Below, piece by piece: positions 34,194 through 43,473 of a stretch of 64,000 bases of DNA. Position 1 is the first letter of the stretch. The number at the start of each line of letters is the position of its first letter. Origin of the DNA: Lentzea pudingi. GTDB lineage: Bacteria > Actinomycetota > Actinomycetes > Mycobacteriales > Pseudonocardiaceae. Location of the stretch: the NCBI RefSeq assembly GCF_014646255.1, contig NZ_BMNC01000005.1:337446-401445 (forward strand). The letters run 5' to 3'. The notes under the pieces are model-generated. The model was not told the DNA's origin. It did not search any database and was given only the letters and a program-made list of their open reading frames with translations. A program made the position numbers and the translations under genes.

Positions 34194-35873
34194 TCAGCCC
34201 TTGGAGACAGGGCCGAACTTCTCGTCGGTCAGCGGGCTGGGAACGAGGCCCTTGACGTCCGACTTGAACACCAGCGCGGGCGGGGAGTGCGAGATCGGGA
34301 TCGCGGGAAGGTCCTCTTCCATGATCTTCTTGTTGATCTCTTCGTACAGCTTCGTGCGGTTGGCCTCGTTGGGCTCGGAGTTGGCCTTGGCCAGGTCCGC
34401 CGCGAGGGTGGCGCCCCACGGGGAGACACCCGTGTTGAAGCGGTTGTCGGTGCGGCCGAAGAACGTGCCGACCCAGTTGTGCGCGGTGCCGTTGTCACCG
34501 GTCCAGCCCAGGAGGAACAGGTCCGGGATGCCGTTGTCGACGTCGGTGAGGTAGCCACCGTTCCACGGCTTGGTGACGACATCGATCTTGATGCCGGCGG
34601 CCTGCAGGTCCGTGGAGATCGCGCCGAACAGGTCCTTCGGGGACGGCATGTACGGACGCGTGACCTCGGACGGCCAGTAGAACTTCAGCGTCAGGTCGGT
34701 CGCACCGGCCTCGGCCAGCAGCGACTTCGCCTTGGCGGCGTCGTACGCGACGGGCTTGAGGTCCTTGTTGTAGCCGTTGACGGTGTCCGGCATGAACTGC
34801 GTCGCGACCTTGGCGCCCTCGGGCAGCTGCGACTTGACCAGCTGCTCGCGGTTGATCGCGTACTGCAGGGCCTGGCGGACCTTCAGGTCGGCGAGCTTCG
34901 GGTTGTTCTTCTGGTTGATGCCCAGGTAGAACACGTTGAACGCCGGACGGATCGCGACGTTGAAGCCGTCGGTCTTCAGACCGGCCCAGTCCGCCGCGTT
35001 CGGCAGGTCGTACCCGTCGATGTCGCCGGCCTTGAGCGCCTGCTTGCGGGCGGTCTCGTCCGGGATGATCTTGAAGATCACCTTGTCCAGCTTGGCCTTC
35101 GTGCCGTGGTAGGCGTCGTTCTTCACGAGCTCCACGGTGTTGTTGGCCTTGTCGTACTTGCTGAACTTGAACGGGCCCGTGCCGGTCGGGTGCTCGTTCG
35201 CGTAGGCCGGGTAGGTGAACGCGTCACCGGCGGCCTGGACGTTGTCCGCGTCGTACTTCTTCAGCGCGTCGGGGCTGGAGATGGAGAACGACGTGAAGCC
35301 GAGGACCGACGGGAACTGCGAGGTGACCTCGTTCAGCTCGACCACTGCGGTCTTGGCGTCCTTGGCCGTGCAGGACTTGAACAGGGAGGGCTTGTCCGGC
35401 GTGCTCGCGAAGCCGCCGAAGTTGTCCAGCCAGTACTGGGAGACGGCGTCACTCGTGCCGGCGCCCTTCTGGTTGTACCAGCGGTTGAAGTTGAAGCAGA
35501 CGGCCTCGGCGTTGAAGGCCGTGTCGTCGTGGAACTTCACGCCCTCCTTGAGGGTGAACGTCCACGTCTTGCCGTCCGCGGAGGGCTCGTACTTCGTGGC
35601 GAGCGCGGGCTCGACCTCGGCGGTACCCGGCTTGAAGCCGACCAGGCCCTCGAACATCTGGCGTGAGACCCGGAAGGTCTCGCCGTCAGTCGCGTAGAAC
35701 GGGTCGAAGAGCTTCGGCGCGCCGGCGGCGCCGAAGGTCAGCGTCCCGCCTTCCTTGCCGCCGCCGCCTGAGTCGCGCTGGGATTGCGCGCAACCGGACA
35801 GGGCGAGCGCGCTGACGCTGAGGAAGCCGATCGCGGCGACCCAACGGCGGCGAGCCGTTACTGAGTGGACCAT
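34194..35873 (-). CDS. dppA: ABC transporter substrate-binding lipoprotein, family 5 (DppA-like)
   Basis: 559 residues from the ATG at 35873, with AAGGGG upstream; a longer frame is rejected. The lipoprotein signal ends in LALSGC, so Cys28 is lipidated and the protein sits on the outer face of the membrane. It has FGAAGAPKLFDPFYATDGE, the GTLTFG start of mature SBP_bac_5 proteins, and GTGPFKFSKYDKANNTVELVKND in pieces near residue 195. It captures di- or oligopeptides (or similar ligands) for DppBCDF. First gene of the operon, facing away from the AfsR-like regulator. Confidence 0.95.
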   Translation of the reverse strand: MVHSVTARRRWVAAIGFLSVSALALSGCAQSQRDSGGGGKEGGTLTFGAAGAPKLFDPFYATDGETFRVSRQMFEGLVGFKPGTAEVEPALATKYEPSADGKTWTFTLKEGVKFHDDTAFNAEAVCFNFNRWYNQKGAGTSDAVSQYWLDNFGGFASTPDKPSLFKSCTAKDAKTAVVELNEVTSQFPSVLGFTSFSISSPDALKKYDADNVQAAGDAFTYPAYANEHPTGTGPFKFSKYDKANNTVELVKNDAYHGTKAKLDKVIFKIIPDETARKQALKAGDIDGYDLPNAADWAGLKTDGFNVAIRPAFNVFYLGINQKNNPKLADLKVRQALQYAINREQLVKSQLPEGAKVATQFMPDTVNGYNKDLKPVAYDAAKAKSLLAEAGATDLTLKFYWPSEVTRPYMPSPKDLFGAISTDLQAAGIKIDVVTKPWNGGYLTDVDNGIPDLFLLGWTGDNGTAHNWVGTFFGRTDNRFNTGVSPWGATLAADLAKANSEPNEANRTKLYEEINKKIMEEDLPAIPISHSPPALVFKSDVKGLVPSPLTDEKFGPVSKG

Positions 35874-36089
35874 CAAACACCCCTTGGACAATCCGCACAT
35901 CTCACGGTGTGGTCGCCGACCATAACCGTTGTAGATACCCCGTCCGGGGTTACTCAGGTCACGATCCGGCCACTAGACCAGGCATTCTGATACGTCCGGC
36001 GCACGGCCGCTGACCCAACGTGAGCACGGCAGATGCATCGGACGCTCTCCTAGGCTGTAGAAACGACAACGACACGCGGAGGAGGTCCC

Positions 36090-39000
36090 ATGAGCAAACT
36101 GGTCGAGTTCCGCGTGCTCGGCCCCCTCCAGGTCCTCCTCGACACCGAACCTCTGCTGGTCAGAGCGGGCAGGCAGCGCGCGCTGCTGGTGTCGTTGCTG
36201 CTGCGCGCGGGCACGTCGGTGTCCGTGGACGAGCTCGCCGCCAACGTGTGGGGTGAAGATCCACCCGCTCGGGCACGCGCGACACTCCAGACATATGTGA
36301 TGCGTCTCAGACAGCTGCTCGGACCGTCCGTGCCGATCCGGACCGTGCCCGACGGGTACCTGATCGACGTCGACGAGAAGACCATCGACCTGATGCGCTT
36401 CGAACCCCTGATCGACCAGGGCGAGCAGGAGCGCGCCGCCGGGAACCTCCAGGCCGCCTCGGCCGCGTTCGCCGCCGCGCTCGGCCTGTGGCGGGGTCCG
36501 GCCCTGGTCGACGTGCCGTCGGAGGTCCTGCACCGCGACGAGGTGCCGCGGCTCGACGAACGCCGCCTGCACGTGCTGGAACGCCGGGTCGAGGTCGACC
36601 TCGAACTGGGCCGGCACGGGGAGCTCGTCGCGGAGCTGTCGCGCCTGACCAGCGAACACCCGTTGCGCGAACGGTTCTGGGCGCAGCTGATGGTGGCGCT
36701 GTACCGCTCGGGCCGGCAGAGCGAGGCGCTGGCCGCCTACCAGCGCGTTTCCCGGCTGCTGGGTGATGAGCTGGGCATCGACCCCGGCGACGAGCTGCGG
36801 CGTGTGCACGGCCAGGTGCTGTCCGGGTCGATCGACGCGGTCACGGCGTCGGCCGGCGCGCCCGCGGTGGCCTCGAAGCCCGAACGGGTCGTGCCGTCGC
36901 AGCTGCCCGCGGACATCCCCGACTTCGTCGGCAGAGACGAGGCCGTGTCGCTGATCGTGGCCTTGCTGCGGACCGCGCAGGGCGTGCCGGTCGTGACGCT
37001 GGCCGGGCCGCCGGGCGTCGGCAAGACGGCGCTGGCCGTGCACGCGGCGCACCGGATGCGGGCGGACTTCGCGGACGGCCAGCTGTACGTCAACCTGCGC
37101 GGATACGCCCCCGGCCCGCCGTTGAGCGCCGTCGACGTGCTGCCGCGGTTCCTGCGCGCCCTGGGCACCGAGCCCGACCAGGTGCCGCTGGACCAGGACG
37201 AGCAGGAGGCGATGTTCCGGTCCACCCTGACCGGCCAGCGCGTCCTGCTGCTGCTGCTGGACAACGCCTCCTCCGCCGAGCAGATCCGTCCGCTGCTGCC
37301 CGGTTCGCCGGGGTGCGCGGTGCTGGTGACCTCGCGCGACACGTTGCGCGGTCTGGCCGTCTCGCACGCGGCGTCCAACGTGCGGCTCGACGTGCTCGAC
37401 TGGCACGAGACGAAGTCGCTCCTCGCGGGCATCCTCGGCGCCGAGGAGGTGGCGTCCCAAGAGGACGCGGCGCTGGAGCTGGCGGACCTCTGCGCGCATC
37501 TGCCATTGGCTTTGCGTATCGCAGCCGCGAACATCGTGTCGCGCCCCGAGCTGTCCATCGCGGACTACGTGGAGGAGCTGCGGGCGGGCAACCGGCTCGC
37601 CGCGCTGGCCGTCGAGGGCGACGAACGGGTCGCGGTGCACGCGGCGTTCGACCTGTCCTACACGGCGTTGAAGCCCGAGCTCGCGCAGATGTTCCGGTTG
37701 CTGTCGCTGGTCCCCGGCACGGACTTCACGCCGGAGATGGCCGCCGCGCTGTCGGGGCTGACCACTCAGGACGCCCGCCGGCGACTAGACCGCCTGGCCA
37801 CCGCGAACCTGATCTCGAACCACGCGCCGTCCCGCTACCAGTTCCACGACCTGCTGCGCGACTACGCGGCCGAGCGCCTGGCGTTCGAGGAGGGCCGCGC
37901 GGACTCGCGGCTCGCGTTGCGGCGGTTGCTCGACTGGGCGGTGCGCTCGGTCGACAACGCCACCTCGGCGATGAAGTCGACGCTGTTCCGCTTCCCGCGC
38001 CCCGCCCCGCTCGACGGCGTGGTGCCACGCACGTTCAGCACCTCCACCGAGGCCCTGACCTGGCTCGACGTCGAACGGGCGAACCTGGTCGCGCTGGTGG
38101 CGCACGCCGTGGAGCGCGATCCGGACAACTCGCCGTGGCAGCTGGCCGATGCCCTGCGCGGCTACTTCTACACGCAGTCGCTGACGGCGGAATGGCGGGA
38201 GACGGCCAAGGCCGGGTTGCTCGGGGCACGCGCACCCCGTGACGAACTCGGCCAGCTCGCGATGCTGTCCTCCCTGGGCACGCTGTACTGGGTGACCGGG
38301 CAGCACCGCAACGCGCTCGGTTACTACCAGCAGGCCATCGTCCTGCAGGAGCACGTCGACCTGCCCGCCGCCGAGGCCGCCGTGCTGTCCAACGCGGGCA
38401 GCGTCTACATCGACCTCGGCGAGCTCGAACACGCGGCCGCCCACCTGGAACGCGCCCTGGTGATCGCCCGCCGCGTGGGCGCGCCCCAGTTGCTGGCGAA
38501 CGCGCTGTTCAACCTCGGCGGCGTCTACATGCAGCTCGGACAGCTCGACCAGGCCGCGTTGACGTTCGAGGAGGCGCTGGAGGACGGCAAGCGCCTCGAC
38601 TCGTGGATCCTGCAGGCGAACTCGATGCGCGCGTTGGGCGAGGTGCAGGCGTGGCGCGGCAAGCCGGACCTCGGCGAGGACTACTTCGGGCGCGCACGGG
38701 AGCTGTACGAACGTGCGGCCGCCCGCAACTTCGGCCACACCATGCACGAGGGCATGGCCATCACGCTGATCATGCGCGGCCGGTACGAGGAGGCCGCTGT
38801 GGAGGCGGCCGCCGCGATGCAGATCGCGCAGGACCTGGAGAACGTGAAGAGCGTCTGCGACGCGCAGAACCTGCTCGGCCGGGCTCTGGAGGGTGGCGGC
38901 CGGTACGAGGAGGCGCTCGAGCAGTTCTCGTCCGCGCTGGCGATCGGGGTGGAGACCGGCTACTCGTGGGGCATCTGCTCGGCCCGTCGCGGCCTGGCCT

Positions 39001-39371
39001 CGTCCTACCGCGCGGTCGGCCGGTACGAGGAAGCCGTGGCGACGGCCACCGCGGCGCTGGTCGAGGCCGGCAAGTCGCAGTTCCGGCTGGCCGAGATGGA
39101 GGCGTTGCTCGTGCTGGGGCGCACCCACCTCGACACCTCGGATGCCGCCGGCGCGTTGGACTGCGCTCTGCGGGCGGCCTCGGTCGGTTCGGACTCCGGG
39201 CACCGGTGGGTGTTCGGGCGGTCCCTGCAACTGGCCGGCGACGCGTCGTTCGTGCTCGGGGACGCTGCCTCCGCCCGGTCCTACTGGTCCAGGTCACTCG
39301 AGGTGTTCAGCGCGATCGGGACGCCTGAGGCTTCGGTGGTGCAGGCTCAACTGCTTGACGTGACAACGTAG
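36090..39371 (+). CDS. AfsR/SARP-type transcriptional regulator with NB-ARC and TPR domains
   Basis: 1093 residues; GGAGGAGG precedes the ATG. Residues 1-95 form the OmpR-like winged helix (VEFRVLGPLQVLLD, RARATLQTYVMRLRQLLG), 100-245 the bacterial transcriptional activator domain (RQSEALAAYQRVSRLLGDELG), 270-560 an NB-ARC ATPase (GPPGVGKTALA near residue 305, LLLLDNASSAEQIRPLLPGS), and ~740-1080 repeated TPR helices (NALGYYQQAIVLQEHV and similar). Such proteins activate secondary-metabolite genes in streptomycetes. It lies between the divergent dipeptide transporter and the recR region, about 5 kb from the siderophore locus; the target genes are unknown. Confidence 0.95.
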   Translation: MSKLVEFRVLGPLQVLLDTEPLLVRAGRQRALLVSLLLRAGTSVSVDELAANVWGEDPPARARATLQTYVMRLRQLLGPSVPIRTVPDGYLIDVDEKTIDLMRFEPLIDQGEQERAAGNLQAASAAFAAALGLWRGPALVDVPSEVLHRDEVPRLDERRLHVLERRVEVDLELGRHGELVAELSRLTSEHPLRERFWAQLMVALYRSGRQSEALAAYQRVSRLLGDELGIDPGDELRRVHGQVLSGSIDAVTASAGAPAVASKPERVVPSQLPADIPDFVGRDEAVSLIVALLRTAQGVPVVTLAGPPGVGKTALAVHAAHRMRADFADGQLYVNLRGYAPGPPLSAVDVLPRFLRALGTEPDQVPLDQDEQEAMFRSTLTGQRVLLLLLDNASSAEQIRPLLPGSPGCAVLVTSRDTLRGLAVSHAASNVRLDVLDWHETKSLLAGILGAEEVASQEDAALELADLCAHLPLALRIAAANIVSRPELSIADYVEELRAGNRLAALAVEGDERVAVHAAFDLSYTALKPELAQMFRLLSLVPGTDFTPEMAAALSGLTTQDARRRLDRLATANLISNHAPSRYQFHDLLRDYAAERLAFEEGRADSRLALRRLLDWAVRSVDNATSAMKSTLFRFPRPAPLDGVVPRTFSTSTEALTWLDVERANLVALVAHAVERDPDNSPWQLADALRGYFYTQSLTAEWRETAKAGLLGARAPRDELGQLAMLSSLGTLYWVTGQHRNALGYYQQAIVLQEHVDLPAAEAAVLSNAGSVYIDLGELEHAAAHLERALVIARRVGAPQLLANALFNLGGVYMQLGQLDQAALTFEEALEDGKRLDSWILQANSMRALGEVQAWRGKPDLGEDYFGRARELYERAAARNFGHTMHEGMAITLIMRGRYEEAAVEAAAAMQIAQDLENVKSVCDAQNLLGRALEGGGRYEEALEQFSSALAIGVETGYSWGICSARRGLASSYRAVGRYEEAVATATAALVEAGKSQFRLAEMEALLVLGRTHLDTSDAAGALDCALRAASVGSDSGHRWVFGRSLQLAGDASFVLGDAASARSYWSRSLEVFSAIGTPEASVVQAQLLDVTT

Positions 39372-39823
39372 TCAGCCCTGGCCTTGGTCTCGTCGACCGC
39401 GAACCAGCCTCTTTCGTACTGCTGCCAACGGACGAAGTGCTCGCGTTGGTGTTCGCCGTCTCTGGCGACCGCGCGTTCCAGGCGTTCTCGCTCGTCCTCG
39501 TGGTCGACGAAGATCGCGAGGCTCAGGCGGGTGTTCGCTTTCCTGGCCGAGGAGAAGCCCTCCAGGATGATGGTCCTTTGTGGAGTGAGGATCACCTCGT
39601 CGCCCTGTTCGACGCACGGAAAGCCTTGGGACCAGTCGGTTTTCCGGTACCTGCCCTCGTTTCCCCGGGCGACCTCGTCGAGGGCGTTCTGGAGCCGCGG
39701 CCACCACTTCGTCGTCGGGTCGTCCCACGTGGCGAAGTGGTCGGTGCTGATGAGCTGGGCGTCGAGTTCGGCCGCCAGGTTTCGCGCGAACGTCGACTTG
39801 CCCGCGCCCGACGGGCCGTCCAC
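39347..39823 (-). CDS. P-loop uridine kinase-like protein, start uncertain
   Basis: At least 158 residues. Walker A reads GPSGAGKST, followed by LISTDHFATWDDPTTKWWP and a lid-like GEHQREHFVRWQQYE. This resembles the uridine kinase/ phosphoribulokinase-like (d)NTP-dependent small-molecule kinases of actinobacteria. The only in-frame GTG (39823) would put the Walker motif at residue 3 and delete strand 1. The codons just upstream read RLVAVDGPSG, exactly the missing strand, and stay open into the recR stop region with no ATG, GTG or TTG that I can find. The true start may be a rare codon. 3' overlap of 25 bases with the regulator gene. Confidence 0.8.
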   Translation of the reverse strand: MDGPSGAGKSTFARNLAAELDAQLISTDHFATWDDPTTKWWPRLQNALDEVARGNEGRYRKTDWSQGFPCVEQGDEVILTPQRTIILEGFSSARKANTRLSLAIFVDHEDERERLERAVARDGEHQREHFVRWQQYERGWFAVDETKARADYVVTSSS

Positions 39824-39864
39824 CGCGACCAGGCGGGTGCCGCCCAGCCGCGGTGGGGCCGTCG

Positions 39865-40473
39865 CTACATGCTGCGGCGACCAGATAGCGCACGCCCCAG
39901 CGTCAGCTCGTCCGCGAACTCCAGGTCGCCGCCCATCGGCAGGCCGCTGGCCAGGCGCGTCACGGAGAGGCCCGGGAAGTCCCTGAGCATCCTGACGAGG
40001 TAGGTGGCCGTGGCCTCGCCCTCGGTGTTCGGGTCCGTGGCGATGATGACCTCGGAGATGTCGACACCGCCGGTGGGAGTGCCGATCCGGTTGAGCAGCT
40101 GCCGGATCCGGAGCTGGTCGGGGCCGACCCCGCTCAACGGGTCGAGCGCGCCGCCCAGGACGTGGTAGCGCCCCTTGAACTCCCTGGTGCGCTCGATCGC
40201 CTGGACGTCCTTGGGCTCCTCGACCACGCAGACCAGCGCCAGGTCCCGCTTCGGGTCCCGGCAGATGCGGCAGGTGGTCTCGGCCGAGACGTTGCCGCAG
40301 ACGTCGCAGAAGACGACGCCCTCCTTGACCTTCTGGAGTGCCTGCTGGAGCCGCTCGATGTCGGCCGGCTCCGTCGCGAGGAGGTGGAAGGCGATCCGCT
40401 GCGCGCTCTTCGGGCCTACGCCGGGAAGTCTGCCCAGCTCGTCGATCAGGTCCTGTACCGGGCCCTCGTACAT
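39865..40473 (-). CDS. recR: Recombination mediator protein RecR
   Basis: 202 residues. The helix-hairpin-helix head (LGRLPGVGPKSAQRIAFHLL), the zinc-binding cysteines (CDVCGNVSAETTCRIC), the Toprim motif (VCVVEEPKDVQAIERT) and the Walker-like tail (TDPNTEGEATATYLVRML) are all present. RecR loads RecA at gaps together with RecF and RecO. It follows ybaB by 34 bases, the usual pair; dnaX, often upstream, is absent here. Confidence 0.97.
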   Translation of the reverse strand: MYEGPVQDLIDELGRLPGVGPKSAQRIAFHLLATEPADIERLQQALQKVKEGVVFCDVCGNVSAETTCRICRDPKRDLALVCVVEEPKDVQAIERTREFKGRYHVLGGALDPLSGVGPDQLRIRQLLNRIGTPTGGVDISEVIIATDPNTEGEATATYLVRMLRDFPGLSVTRLASGLPMGGDLEFADELTLGRALSGRRSM

Positions 40474-40507
40474 CTGGTCAACCGATCTCTTGGCTGTCGC
40501 GGACCAC

Positions 40508-40831
40508 TCAGCCCAGCAGTCCGCCGAGGCCGCCCTGGGCCAGCGGGCCGAGCTTCTGCTCCACGAGCTCCTGCGCCTTGGCGTTGGCGTCCTTGATCGC
40601 GGCGATCACCAGGTCCTGGAGGGTGTCCACGTCCTCCGGGTCCACGATCTTCGGGTCGATGGCCAGGTTCACCAGTTCGCCGCCGCCGGTGACCGTGGCG
40701 GTGACCAGGCCGTTGCCCGCGTTGCCGGTGATCTGCGTTTCGGCCAGCTGCTGCTGGGCTTCTGCCATCTGCTGCTGCATGGACTGGGCCTGCTGGAGCA
40801 GGGCCTGCATGTCGAACTGACCGGGTTGCAC
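40508..40831 (-). CDS. YbaB/EbfC family nucleoid-associated protein
   Basis: 107 residues. It starts MQPGQFDMQALLQQAQSMQQQ and contains the Gln-rich coiled helix followed by NGLVTATVTGGGELVNLAIDPKIVDPEDV, the defining YbaB core. The dimer binds DNA as tweezers and co-occurs with recR. The C-terminus ends in a Gly-rich GGLGGLLG tail common in actinobacterial members. Confidence 0.95.
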   Translation of the reverse strand: MQPGQFDMQALLQQAQSMQQQMAEAQQQLAETQITGNAGNGLVTATVTGGGELVNLAIDPKIVDPEDVDTLQDLVIAAIKDANAKAQELVEQKLGPLAQGGLGGLLG

Positions 40832-41005
40832 CGCTGGTCCTCTCGGTGGGTGTTCACGGGCTTTCGTGGATCGCGTCCAGCCTACGGGCTCGGTTTCCGG
40901 TCTTGTCGGACCCTCCGAGCAGGTCGAGACGCCGGAGCCCGGGTCGGCGGGGTGTGATCTATCTGGCCCTGTCCGGTCATTCGGACCTGTAGAGGGTCTC
41001 CTTAG

Positions 41006-41024
41006 TTAGGTTAGGATCGCCTTG
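41006..41024. promoter_or_regulatory. Probable IdeR/DtxR iron box before the salicylate synthase gene
   Basis: TTAGGTTAGGATCGCCTTG resembles the DtxR/IdeR consensus TWAGGTWAGSCTWACCTWA; the left half is perfect and the right half weaker (about 14 of 19). It is preceded by an overlapping TTAGTTAGG. It lies 60 bases before the start codon. Fe-bound IdeR would repress here when iron is plentiful. Confidence 0.75.
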
Positions 41025-41083
41025 GTTATGGCCTGCCCGGCCGGCCAACGCCGAGAACCGGCGCCCAAGGACGAGGAGTAGGT

Positions 41084-42397
41084 GTGACCGAGTACGACCG
41101 TGAAGAGATCGCGACGGGGTCGGCGGATCCGCTGGACCTGGTAGCTCGGCTGGCTCGGTCCGGATTCGACGACTACGTCGTCTACGAGCGCGCGGGCACC
41201 TGGACGTTCGCCGGTGGTGCGCTCGCGACGGTGACGCTCGACGCGGGGCGGGTCCGGGTCGAGGCGGACGGCGAGGTGACCGAGCGGTCGTGGTCGGGCT
41301 CGCCGGGCCAGGCGCTGCGCGAGGCGCTCGCGGAACTGCCGATCTCCGACTGGCGGGCGTACGGCCGGGTCAACTTCGGGTTCGCCTCGCTGGTGCCGGG
41401 ACTGGCCCTGCGCGGTGCCGCGTCCCCCGACGGCGAGGTCGTCAGGCTGATCGTGCCGCGGGTCGAGGTGACGCTGGACGAGGGCGCGGCCGTGGTCCGC
41501 GGTGTCGACGTCGCGGACCGCGTGCGGGTGCGCGACCTGCTGATCGCCGACGTCGAGCTGGACGCCGGGCAGGCCTCCGCGGTCGACATCACGGCCGACA
41601 ACGCCAACTACCGCGAACGGGTCGCGCAGGCGGTCAAGGAGATCCGCCAGGGCCAGTACCAGAAGGTCATCCTGTCGCGGTCGGTGCACATCCCGTTCCC
41701 GGTCGACATCGTGGCCACCTACGAGCTCGGCCGCCGCGGCAACACCCCGGCGAGGTCGTTCGTGCTGCGTCTGGACGGTGCCGAGGCCGCGGGCTTCAGC
41801 CCCGAGATCGTCGTGTCGGTCGACGGTGCGGGCCACGTCGTCACGCAGCCGTTGGCGGGTACCCGTGCTTTCGGCCGCGGTACCGCGCTGGACGCGGCGG
41901 CACGCCACGAGCTCGAGAACGACCCGAAGGAGGTCTTCGAGCACGCCGTCTCCGTGCGGACCGCGCAGGAGGAGCTGCGCCGCATCTGCAAGCCGGAGTC
42001 CGTGCACGTCGGCGACTTCATGGGGATCAAGGAGCGGGGTTCCGTGCAGCACCTCGCCTCGCTCGTCAACGGCGACCTGGCCGAGGACCGGTCGGCGTGG
42101 GACGCGCTGGAGGCGGTGTTCCCCGCGGTGACCGCGTCGGGCATCCCGAAGCGCGAGTCGCTGGACGCGATCGCCCGCATGGACGGCAGCCGCGGTCTCT
42201 ACTCGGGCGCGGTCGTCGCGATCGACGCCGACGGCTCGCTCGACGCCGCACTCGTGCTGCGCGCGGTGTACCAGGAGGGCGACCACGCGTGGCTGCGCGC
42301 GGGCGCGGGCATCGTGGTCGACTCGACGCCGGACCGCGAGTTCGAGGAGACCTGCGAGAAGCTGGGTTCGGTCGCGCCGTTCGTCGTGCCCGCCTGA
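41084..42397 (+). CDS. Salicylate synthase (MbtI/Irp9 type chorismate-utilising enzyme)
   Basis: 437 residues. Chorismate-binding fold: GQYQKVILSRSV near residue 193 (general-base Lys), FVLRLDGAEAAGFSPEIVV, PLAGTRAFGRG near 262, DPKEVFEHAVSVRTAQEEL, FMGIKERGSVQHLASLV, and SGIPKRESLDAIARMD, closing with the RAGAGIVVDSTPDREFEETC block. These follow the MbtI sequence almost segment by segment, more closely than EntC/DhbC isochorismate synthases. The enzyme should convert chorismate via isochorismate to salicylate, the aryl cap for the NRPS. It is iron-box controlled. A plain isochorismate synthase for a 2,3-dihydroxybenzoate route is the alternative. Confidence 0.9.
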   Translation: MTEYDREEIATGSADPLDLVARLARSGFDDYVVYERAGTWTFAGGALATVTLDAGRVRVEADGEVTERSWSGSPGQALREALAELPISDWRAYGRVNFGFASLVPGLALRGAASPDGEVVRLIVPRVEVTLDEGAAVVRGVDVADRVRVRDLLIADVELDAGQASAVDITADNANYRERVAQAVKEIRQGQYQKVILSRSVHIPFPVDIVATYELGRRGNTPARSFVLRLDGAEAAGFSPEIVVSVDGAGHVVTQPLAGTRAFGRGTALDAAARHELENDPKEVFEHAVSVRTAQEELRRICKPESVHVGDFMGIKERGSVQHLASLVNGDLAEDRSAWDALEAVFPAVTASGIPKRESLDAIARMDGSRGLYSGAVVAIDADGSLDAALVLRAVYQEGDHAWLRAGAGIVVDSTPDREFEETCEKLGSVAPFVVPA

Positions 42398-42404
42398 CCA
42401 TTCG

Positions 42405-42450
42405 CACAAGACGACGCACCCTCCGTTCACGGTGGGGGCGTCGTCTTGTG
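42405..42450. terminator. Bidirectional terminator between convergent siderophore genes
   Basis: CACAAGACGACGC (42405-42417) pairs perfectly with GCGTCGTCTTGTG (42438-42450), with additional CCC/GGG pairing inside. It occupies the 53-base gap between the salicylate synthase stop and the permease stop on the other strand. Confidence 0.82.
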
Positions 42451-43473
42451 TCAGGGCTTTCGCCAGAGCAGCCAGGCCAGGTAGACACCGCCCAGCGCAC
42501 CGGTCGCCACACCGACGGGCAGGCCACCGGCGACCCGTTGCGCGGCGAAGTCCGCCACCAGCACCAGGAGTGCGCCCATCCAGGCCGCGGGCAACAACCC
42601 CGCACCGTTCGACCGGACCAGCCGTTTCGCCAGCTGCGGTGCGACCAGCGCCACGAACGCGATCGGGCCTGCCGCCGCCGTCGCGACCGCGCACGCCGCC
42701 GTGCCGGTGACGATCAGGTACACGCGGGCGCGTTCGACCGGGACGCCGAGACCCTGCGCCACCTCGTCGCCCATCTCCAGCACCTCGAGCCACCGCACGC
42801 CGAACAGCAACGCGGGCACCAGCACGACGAGCGCGATCACGACCGGCCACAGCTGGGGCCAGCCGAGGTTGTTCAGGCTGCCGGTGAGCCACACCGTCGC
42901 GCGCGCCACGTCGGCGACCCCCGCGTTGACGATCAGGTAGAAGTTGACCGCCTGCAGGATCGCGCTGACACCGATCCCGGTCAGCACCAGCCGCATCCCG
43001 AGCACACCACGCTGCCACGCGAGCACGTACACGAGCAGTGCCGTCACGAGGCCGCCCACCAGCGCGCCCGACGACACCACGGCGGGGCTGCCCCCGATGA
43101 CCAGGATGACGAGCAGGCCACCGGTCGCGGCACCGTAGTTGAAGCCGATGATGTCCGGGCTGCCCAACGGGTTGCGCGACAGGCTCTGGAACACCACACC
43201 GCTCATGCCGAGCGCCGCACCGACCGCGATCGCGATCAGCACGCGGGGCAGCCGCAGGTCGAGCACCGCGTAGTTCGTGACACGACTGCCGTTGCCGAGC
43301 AGCGTGCGCGCCACGTCGAGCGGCGCCACGTAGATCGCCCCGGTGCCGAGCGCGATCACGCTGACGACCACGATCGCGGCGACGAGGCAGAGCGAGATGA
43401 CGAGGGAACGCCGTCGTGCCCGCGAACGAGGCAGCTCCAGCTCGACGACGGGAGCCGGGCGGAGGGCGGTCAT
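42451..43473 (-). CDS. FecCD family iron-siderophore permease (second subunit)
   Basis: 340 residues with about ten hydrophobic helices. LRLPRVLIAIAVGAALGMSGVVFQ and NPLGSPDIIGFNYGAATGG are the BtuC/FecCD signature region. ALLAVTAACAVATAAAGPIAFVALVAPQLAKRLV-like C-terminal sequence (cited in parts: AGPIAFVALVAPQLAKRL) completes it. It should form a heterodimeric channel with the neighbouring FecCD protein, to which it is coupled by an ATGA overlap. No ATPase or binding protein is adjacent in the window. Confidence 0.93.
   Translation of the reverse strand: MTALRPAPVVELELPRSRARRRSLVISLCLVAAIVVVSVIALGTGAIYVAPLDVARTLLGNGSRVTNYAVLDLRLPRVLIAIAVGAALGMSGVVFQSLSRNPLGSPDIIGFNYGAATGGLLVILVIGGSPAVVSSGALVGGLVTALLVYVLAWQRGVLGMRLVLTGIGVSAILQAVNFYLIVNAGVADVARATVWLTGSLNNLGWPQLWPVVIALVVLVPALLFGVRWLEVLEMGDEVAQGLGVPVERARVYLIVTGTAACAVATAAAGPIAFVALVAPQLAKRLVRSNGAGLLPAAWMGALLVLVADFAAQRVAGGLPVGVATGALGGVYLAWLLWRKP

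Noticed and set aside
36090..39371. STAND-type antiphage NLR because of NB-ARC plus TPR
   Set aside because: The N-terminus is a winged helix with a BTAD domain, the classic AfsR/SARP layout, and no defence effector domain is present.
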